Notes under the pieces: generated by a model
Seen by the model: the letters and a program-made list of their open reading frames with translations, nothing else
Told to the model about the DNA's origin: nothing
Databases searched by the model: none
Assembly (NCBI GenBank): GCA_002633005.1
Contig: NMRA01000428.1
Coordinates: 225,998-289,997, forward strand
Source of the DNA: Phoronis australis
Taxonomy: Eukaryota > Phoronida > Phoronidae
Direction: 5' to 3'
Length of the DNA stretch: 64,000 bases
Made by a program: the position numbers and the translations under genes
In this document: in pieces, positions 57,260 through 64,000 of the stretch
Layout of the letters: every line of letters starts with the position of its first letter
Position numbering within the stretch: the first letter of the stretch is position 1

Positions 57260-58879
57260 TCAGTTTTGGTCTTCCAAAAAGCGTAGACGGATTTCTCGCC
57301 CTATCTTGACAAATTGGGCCCAAACACTTTTTTTCCAAAGCAGAAAAATTGAGATCAGTGTACCATGTGACGTGTTCAGAACCATAAAGATGTACCAGGT
57401 GATCTCGTCATTGTAGATATTGGCAATGAATCCAGAAATCCACGTCGTGCCTGCACAAAGGCAAAGGCGAACGATAATCGATATCAGGCTCCACTGCTGC
57501 GTTACCTGGTTCCGAATTTGCATGCGCATTTGAAACAAACGACCAAAAATCACTGCAATAATGACAACATTTACCCCGACCGACACGCCTACGGGAGCAC
57601 CAAAGAAGTAAGCAATGGCACCAGGTTCAGCGATCCAACAAATTTCGTTACCATATCCTATTTTCAGCGGCGAGTCGGGGACAAAATCCAATGCGCACGA
57701 CGAACCGACGATCAGGAGAGGAACCAAAGCGATGAAAGGAACTTGCTTTATTATGGAGCGACTCCTGTTGGAAGCTGAGTTAGCCACCATTGCCTCTGTG
57801 CTCCACGTCACATTAGCAACCGAGAAACAAAAACATGTCGAGCATGTAAAATAGAATAAATACAGGTAATGGGAACTGATTGCCATGGAGATGCAGAGGG
57901 GCCTTAAGACAAATGCTTGAGCGCCGAACTGGAACGATGCTTGTGCTAGACCAAGAGAGGAACACAGTAGGATTATGTGGGGTCCCCCTTGAGAAGATCG
58001 CATTTCCTTGAACAATGCATGCACTAACGTGGTGCATACGAGACTTACTATGGAGATTATCGTCAACCAAAAAGAAACCAAGGAAGCCGAGCTCTTCTTA
58101 AGTAACACTTCAGGTGAGCACTGTCGCTTAACATCCTCCGTGATGTTGTAATATTCTTCTTGACAAACTTCAATGGTGGAATCATCCACTATTCGAAACC
58201 ACTTTTCGAAGGTCGGTGGCTCGCATGAGTTATTTAAAGCCATTAAGTTCAAAGTATTGATGGTGCTGAGGTTTATGTAAATGCGAGAACATGGCATGAG
58301 CACTGATTCCAACGGAATTTTCCCTTCTATACTTTCAGCATAAATTCGTATGTGTCCCTCCGAGTGTTGGCCAAACATGGGAAGGTGACTAAAGAAAGAT
58401 TCGGACACGCTCTTTGAGTGAGTAAAAGCTTGGATAGGGTTCACCTCCGACCTGATAACAACTTCATTTCGGATATTAAGGAACTCTGAATAATTTCTCA
58501 AACTCTTGGGAAGTTCTTGATGCTGGAAAGTGCCGTCTAAAGCCGACGCATTATGCAGCTTACACGTAACCATAAACTTGTAATACGGCGCATACACGAA
58601 TCCACCAAACAGTTCGAACCAACCCCCTAAAACCTCTTTGGTATGTACGTCCAATCTTCGTGGCCAAAAGTTTGGTCTGCCCTGGCGACTTTTCATTACG
58701 TTGATAGTGGCCTTGATAAACTGTGACGCTTTAATCGATTCAAGCACGTCTGACCATGCTGTAACAGGTGTTATCACTTCGATAACATACATAAGCCTCA
58801 TTACCTTCTTGTAAAACTCTACACAGATTCCACAGTGAAGAAAACGCATAGGCCCACAGTGAAGATTAACATAGTAGCC
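57260..58879 (-). CDS. Methuselah/adhesion-like (family B-type) GPCR, terminal exon
   Basis: The acceptor TTTATTTCCAG precedes GGCTACTATG, and 539 codons follow to the stop. About 270 residues are extracellular, beginning GYYVNLHCGP with several cysteines and N-glycosylation sites (NYS, NLS, NIT). Seven hydrophobic helices follow: SLVSFWLTIISIVSLVCTTL, HIILLCSSLGLAQASF, YLFYFTCSTCFCFSVANV, FIALVPLLIVGSSCA, YFFGAPVGVSVGVNVVIIA, ISIIVRLCLCAGTTWISGFI and WYIFMVLNTSHGTLISIFLL. The Cys before TM3 (PLCIS) and the NEICWI loop fit the conserved disulphide of 7tm_2 receptors. I see no GPS cleavage motif. It should signal at the cell surface; ligand unknown. The exon is open; upstream exons are incomplete. 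Confidence 0.85.
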   Translation of the reverse strand, partial: GYYVNLHCGPMRFLHCGICVEFYKKVMRLMYVIEVITPVTAWSDVLESIKASQFIKATINVMKSRQGRPNFWPRRLDVHTKEVLGGWFELFGGFVYAPYYKFMVTCKLHNASALDGTFQHQELPKSLRNYSEFLNIRNEVVIRSEVNPIQAFTHSKSVSESFFSHLPMFGQHSEGHIRIYAESIEGKIPLESVLMPCSRIYINLSTINTLNLMALNNSCEPPTFEKWFRIVDDSTIEVCQEEYYNITEDVKRQCSPEVLLKKSSASLVSFWLTIISIVSLVCTTLVHALFKEMRSSQGGPHIILLCSSLGLAQASFQFGAQAFVLRPLCISMAISSHYLYLFYFTCSTCFCFSVANVTWSTEAMVANSASNRSRSIIKQVPFIALVPLLIVGSSCALDFVPDSPLKIGYGNEICWIAEPGAIAYFFGAPVGVSVGVNVVIIAVIFGRLFQMRMQIRNQVTQQWSLISIIVRLCLCAGTTWISGFIANIYNDEITWYIFMVLNTSHGTLISIFLLWKKSVWAQFVKIGREIRLRFLEDQN

Positions 58880-59123
58880 CTGGAAATAAAAAAATATTTG
58901 TGTGTATTAGAATAACATGTAAGTGAGCACGAATAGCAAAAATGCTTTTACTTATGATCAAAACGTTCATTACTTTCGTCATTGACACTGGAGTCTCGGT
59001 GGTATTCAACAGAGGGGACCACATTAGCCACCGAAGGGAGGAAATGAAGGAACGACACGGAAAGTTTGAACGAATTTCGATCGGGGACGGTTTTTTGCTA
59101 CGGGAAAGGAGGCACGATCTTAC

Positions 59124-59201
59124 CCCGTGACTGATAGTCAAGGCATTTGCGCTGAGAAATGATGCAACGACGCCGGTTGACATTAAGTTGTAAACAAGTA
59201 A
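59124..59201 (-). CDS. Probable penultimate exon of the GPCR gene
   Basis: The acceptor TAATTTTAG is at 59202, and the donor GGG/GTAAGA at 59123. The 78-base exon in phase 0 joins in frame to GYYVNLHCGP and reads NALTISHG at its end. Upstream exons were not found, so this could instead be the first exon, starting at Met 59183. Confidence 0.4.
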
Positions 59202-61537
59202 CTAAAATTAGCAGTGGGACTACAAGTTGATTAAAATTAATGTTCTTTATGCACAAAAAAACCGTTTAGTTTCCAGACAGTACAACAGTAGTTTCAAAGT
59301 CTATAATACTTCCACTATCAGTCTAGTCTATTGTTGAAGTGTCCAAGTTCTCTTCTGTTCGGCATCACATCGGACATGCCTACCATTCGTCCACGAATAC
59401 GAGAGAACCAAGATATTTCAAAGTATTCTCCTGAGGTCAAAAGAGAGACTTTGCTGGATCATGCAGCTGTGCTTAATTCAATAGACGATTTTTCATATTG
59501 GCACTTTCTAAAGAAATGAGAGCAGGAAAGTGGACAGAAATTCCGTTACTATAGAGTGGCAGAAGAGTAAATTCCACCGTCAGCTGCACCCATTTTGCTT
59601 AGTTTGCTAATTTATTTTAACTTTTTGAATGGCTGAGATAAAAATTATCTCACTTTATCAGCCACAGCCACTGGCGTTTTGTGGATATTTCTTCGCACTT
59701 GGAAATGTATGGAACGTGATGTCCTTGTTCATCCAGCGATATTTCAAAAGATTTTGTTTTTTTCTTCATGCATTAGTTCATTCCAACCCACGGCAGCGGA
59801 AAATGTGGTTTGTTTGTATTTGTGAACATATTGAGAATGAAAAAAGACGACTTGATCGGCTGTAGCTGCACTCTTCTTCACTATGGCAGGCCCCTGTTGC
59901 ATTTGTGCATTGCTGGGTAGCAACTGAGCAATTTGCAGTGACATCAGGTACACCTTAAACAAACCAGATTTGCAAAAAAACTAGTTGGTTGAAAGTACAT
60001 TTGTACCACATATTTGGAGTCGGTAGGAAATTTGATTTCGGAGTCTGTTTGCTTTATTCGAGCATCGGCAGGGAAGTGGTGGTTTTGGATTAAAAAGTGC
60101 CGATTTGGCATTTTTATCCCCTATTTTTAGTTTAGCCTGGTCTTCAGTGGGAGTGAAAGGGTCAAAAATACAAGAGAGAATAAAGCTTCTGGTCTCATCT
60201 AAAAGGCTTTTGATATGAAATGACTCGAAACTTTTCTTTCTTTGCATGCAGTTTTTGACAGATTGAAGAAAGGGTGAAGAGTTCATCCACGTGTGTTCTG
60301 ATAGGCAAAAACCTGTGACAACTGTTCTGTGCCTCCTAAACATCCGAGTTATCACGTTCCCCTCAAAGCATTGAACAAGAAGGACGTACCTGTATTGTGA
60401 CAATTCTCTAGCGAATAAACGAAACGAATAAATAATGTGCACTAGCAGGATTGTTCATTTTGTTAGCTTATAGGTATACAGGTGTATGTAATTTGAAACA
60501 GAATACATTATTTGAAAATTTTCACAGCGAGGACTTTTTGTTTGACAGCTGATTACAGATTTGCACTGAATGAGTAGCTCACAGGTACCGCACGCCTGGG
60601 CCAATTTCGTCAGTCTTACGGGCTTCCTACTGTGTGATACATTCACACTTTCTGATTGGAAGCCAGGTGTTCCTGCTGCAATCGTATATTTCAGTGTTTA
60701 TTTCGCCTCGTATCTTAAGTTCACCCAGACGATGAGACCTTCCTTCTCGAAATGTAGCTAGTGACTAATTAGACACTACCAGAAAGTCTGTATATTAATA
60801 CAAACTCGCTAAAAGCTGTCGAACAAAAAGTTCACTGGTGCTTTGGACGTATTTTTTACCAGAGAGTTACAAACATTTCTTTACGTAATGGGATCACTTA
60901 CAAATTGAATGGTAAGCGAATGTACCATTGTCACGGATTTTCATTAAGCTAACAAGTTTGTTGACACCCCAATATTTTCCTTGGATGAATTTCGAAATGC
61001 TGGACATACTAGTGTTGTGAATGTTGGTTTGTGTGGTCTCGTCTTTCGTGTTGTCTTGTGTGTTTGTGTTCGTCGGTGGGTTTCCGTAATTGGCCGGATG
61101 TTGTAAGTTCTAGTATTGTCACGTGACTGGGGAATCAAGAGAGCTCTCTGTTCGTGTGGCCCTGCTGCACACAGGACGTTTGCGTTTGTGGATCTTCATC
61201 TCAAACGTGTATTCAAGCTTTCATATGAGTAAAGGTAAGCTGCACGAGAACCTGTGTATCAAGTCAGAGCATTTGGCGTAGTTACTACGTGCAGTTTCTA
61301 CCTTTACACCGAGTGGCGCGTAGTTCAAAGTAACTTTCGTGGATTTGTTTCCATTGTCGCTCGGTACCACCCGTGTCGTGGAGGATAGGTGACTGAACAC
61401 GGGTGTTCAGCTGTTTCGTTTATTGCATTCTTCATTTTTGTCTGGTATTGGTATAATTTTTGGTATTATTATTTACTATTTCAGTCTTTGCAGACTTAGT
61501 ATTTCCCTAGTGCCACACCCATTTTGGGCACCTTATA
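59202..61537. other. Upstream of GPCR and 5' leader of the gag element
   Basis: No supported gene. A segment opening TGTCACGG at about 60930 and ending near 61272 (GAGCA, then TTTGGCGTAG) has TG..CA ends and could be a 5' LTR, but no second copy is in the window. A perfect 7-bp stem CTGAACA/TGTTCAG (61393-61410) lies in the leader. Confidence 0.3.
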
Positions 61538-61759
61538 ATGACATCCAAGATTGTTATCAATTCTTGTGACGCTGCAACACTGTTGGACCTTCCGGGTATG
61601 ACTACTGATGTTGCTGCTGCAGTTATGGACTTCAGAGCAATATTAGCTATTACTCCGGAGAATGTGTGCAAGATACATTCCAGTTGGAAGCCAACCAAAA
61701 CTCTGCAGAAGTCCATAGATTTTACAGTCCCATGTGGTCTGCCTGAAGATTTGGAGTAG
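61538..61759 (+). CDS. Helix-hairpin-helix-like N-terminal piece of a gag region
   Basis: A 73-codon frame with INSCDAATLLDLPGMTTDVA, then AVMDFRAI and TPENVCKIHSSW. The pattern N-x-(A/C)-x3-L-x2-LPG-x3-(A)-x-I/V-x2-R is that of ComEA-type helix-hairpin-helix repeats, which bind nucleic-acid backbones non-specifically. It ends in a stop at 61757. About 20 bases on, the gag frame is already open (VCDEFGKKTSSIL), so this was probably the N-terminus of the same protein before a frameshift. Confidence 0.55.
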   Translation: MTSKIVINSCDAATLLDLPGMTTDVAAAVMDFRAILAITPENVCKIHSSWKPTKTLQKSIDFTVPCGLPEDLE

Positions 61760-63646
61760 TCAAGGTTTGTGACGAATTTGGTAAGAAAACCTCATCAATA
61801 CTTACCTCTAGCCCTGACTATTCATTTTCCAAGTTGGCAGCTAAACTGACTCCGTCGTCAAAGACTGGTAGTGGCGTTGCTTATGCAAAGTCTCATTCGC
61901 ATACTGGCATGTCACCTACGCCCTCTGGCTCTGGCACTCATTACTTGTCACGTCTCCCACGCAACCTAATCTTTAGTGGCAAGTTAGGTACATGGGAGGA
62001 CTTTCTTTGGAAATTCAGTAATGTTGACCGAGACAATTTTTGGTCAGGTCAAAAATGTAGAACGGAGCTGGGCATGTGCTTGGAAGGTGATGCCTCTCGT
62101 TGGTTTTTCAACCATATTAAAGCTCATCCACACTCAAGTTTCGACCAAATTGTGGATCATATGACCTATCGTTTTGGGGCAGATGTCCAGTGCAATGAAG
62201 TGCACCAACTTAGGTTCCAAGCAGACTTCTAACGAGTCCTTAGAACAATGCGCTGACCGTCTTATAAGTTTATTCTTGTTGGCCTTTCCAGAGGCGAAGG
62301 ACTCTGATGAAGCTCAGGCGGTTCTTCGGTTCTGTTTATGTCTACGGGATAGAGAGGTAGCGCAGTTGGCTATAAACAGTCGACCAAGTACACTCACGGC
62401 TGCCTTGAATGCCGCTAGGTGGTTTTCAACAACCAAAGACTTGATGGCTACTTCCAATTCACCGAAGTCGGAATCTTTTTGTAGAGAAGGGAATATGGAA
62501 GGAGATGAAGTTGCTGTTCGCCAAGTAACCAAAAAGCCAGCTCTTAAGTTCATTCCTCGTGGCTCCTTAGAGTCTCGATAAGATGTTCTTGAGGGTAGGT
62601 GCAATGACTTAGATGCGTCGGTTTCTTTCCTTATGACTGACAATGCTAAGCTTCATAAGAAGATGGATGAGTTAAAGTCTGACCTTTTAGAAAATCGGAG
62701 GGAAGTATCAAATAATTTTAACAAGTTGTTTGCAATGTTACAGACACAGTCGCCGAAGCCACCTTCTCCATCTTCACCAAGAGTTTCACCGAGTTCATCT
62801 CTGGGAAGATCTTCTAATCCTCCTCCCAGGTGTTTCAGGTGTGGAAAGCTGGGTCATTATCAGTCGGCTTGTTGGAATTCTGTTTCAGCTCGTCGAATGA
62901 ACTTTGACCTCCCTGACAGTAAGAAAGTAGTTGGCCTGTTAGGTTTCTTGAAGAAATCGGTTCAGAAATTCGTGAAACGTACTAGTTCGACTGAGGCTTT
63001 CCTTTCCAAGACAGCTGAGTCATCTACTCAGACTGCTGGTGAGTTCTCTGTACCTTCAACTGAAGATGATAGTACTGTATCTAATCCAGTAGATAGTATT
63101 GAAGTTCCAGACTCATCAGTTGATAATATTGCATATGACTCATTGATTACTCAAGATGTTGCAGTTACTGTTTCACAGAGTGTCCCACTAACTCCAGGGG
63201 GGCTGTCTCAGCCTGATTTCATACGAGATGTGGCAGTGAGTAGGAACGTCTGTGTCTCTCCTGCAGCGTCAATTGGTGACTCCGTTCCAGAGACCATCAA
63301 GATTAAGAAGAGTGCACATGCATTTCTTCCCAAAGTAGACAAATGCGTTGGAACTAGGCAAGTGATTACGAATCCTGACTCCAACCCTATACGGGCTACT
63401 CAGTCACTTTCTCCATGTGACCTTGACGAGACAGATTTCGGTCTGTCCGGCATTTTTGCTTCAGATGGTGCAGATAATGAAAAGTTTGATCTGAAACCTG
63501 ATGACTGTTTCATTTATAACAATACAACATCTCCAAATGTTTTAATATTTCAGTCCGCAGATACTGATTTTACTTTCATTATTAATCGTGAGGTCACGCA
63601 ACCAGCAGACCTCATGTTCTGTCCACCATCTGTTAATTTTCTGTAG
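61760..63646 (+). pseudogene. LTR-retrotransposon gag, frameshifted
   Basis: The capsid-like part (61834-62232) includes LIFSGKLGTWEDFLWKF, LEGDASRWFFNHIK and DHMTYRFGADVQ, typical of the retrotransposon gag family of Ty3/gypsy elements. The frame then shifts near 62180-62230 and goes on (ALNAARWFSTTKD) to a single stop at 62579-62581. It resumes in the same frame with a coiled coil (about 62590-62740) and one zinc knuckle CFRCGKLGHYQSACW (62833-62877). An unrelated, Ser/Thr-rich tail follows to the stop at 63646. No protease, reverse transcriptase or integrase follows before the window ends. Confidence 0.8.
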
Positions 63647-64000
63647 TAGCTTACTGTGCTACCTTGCTGTTGCTTGTTGTTTTGTGCACTATATGTTCTG
63701 TGTTCATTACTTGTTCATATGGTCCAAATGTTAATAGCTTTTTTTAAAGTAAATTCTTCTTGTCACAAGTTTAAATTTTTTGACCACATGTACCTTGTAA
63801 CTAGTATTTTTCAATTTTTCAAGTATCCCCAGTCATGTACTTTTGTGAAGTATTTAATTTTTTTATTGTAAATCCGGCCACATAGGTTTTAGTTACTCTA
63901 GTATTTTTCGTAGTATAGTTCTTAATTTTTCATAATGTATATTAGACATTGGTCAGTTTATTTTTTACTATTTCATTAGTTAAGGGGGAGTAAAGGTTGG
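63647..64000 (+). other. Downstream of gag, purine tract at window edge
   Basis: An AT-rich stretch without coding signal. The purine run AAGGGGGAG at about 63982-63990 resembles a polypurine tract that would precede a 3' LTR, which would begin just beyond, or at, the end of the window. Confidence 0.3.

Noticed and set aside
59981-60442. 153-codon minus-strand frame
   Set aside because: No recognisable domain, no splice context, composition like the surrounding intergenic DNA.
1-64000. CRISPR arrays, bacterial operons, rRNA genes
   Set aside because: None seen. The tandem repeats present lack the repeat-spacer layout, and the gene structure is eukaryotic.

Overview
This is eukaryotic, almost certainly animal, nuclear DNA. 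Coding signal lies in spliced exons with GT..AG borders. Most of the rest is transposon debris, microsatellites and old duplications. Non-LTR retrotransposons, a Penelope-like fragment, THAP-domain sequences, tRNA-derived SINE-like modules, a Methuselah/adhesion-type GPCR and an MFSD4/NaGLT1-like transporter family together suggest a non-vertebrate, probably marine, metazoan. The species cannot be named from the sequence.

Left third (about 1-34,700, minus strand): a tandemly duplicated MFSD4/NaGLT1-type major facilitator transporter. Copy C (24337 down to 14727) is complete in four coding exons, about 543 residues, with clean splice sites and a poly(A) signal. Copy A enters from the left edge with exons 1 and 2 only (4478..4323 and 3594..3437). 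Copy B (8745..8299) is a deletion pseudogene that joins exon 1 and the start of intron 1 to the 3' end of exon 4. The 5' flanks (4479-5150, 8746-10985, 24340-34740), the 3' flanks (about 6040-8340 and 11480-14720) and stretches of intron 2 are also paralogous, so insertions can be dated by comparing filled and empty copies. Such insertions include a THAP-bearing element with TTAA at both ends (two copies, and one empty site), a 440-bp higher-order repeat array carrying nine CTCF-like motifs at about 147-bp spacing, and a 4.9-kb element with inverted ends built from 21-bp repeats centred on TCTATCGATAGA. The last contains a dead non-LTR element.

Middle (34,700-45,000): mostly non-coding as far as can be read, with short tandem duplications, one inverted-repeat pair and a possible THAP relic. 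At 45.2-49.96 kb is an apparently intact CR1/L2-group non-LTR retrotransposon, with ORF1 (coiled coil plus RRM-like), ORF2 (endonuclease plus reverse transcriptase), a 3' hairpin and a trinucleotide tail. Immediately after it a 43-bp minisatellite (50.3-52.1 kb) is split by a 5'-truncated non-LTR copy.

Right (52,000-64,000): an LTR-like sequence (about 55.42-56.09 kb), the last exon of a family-B-like GPCR (58879..57260, minus) with a probable penultimate exon, and a decayed gag region of an LTR retrotransposon (61.5-63.65 kb). The gag region is preceded by a helix-hairpin-helix-like reading frame and is not followed by pol inside the window.
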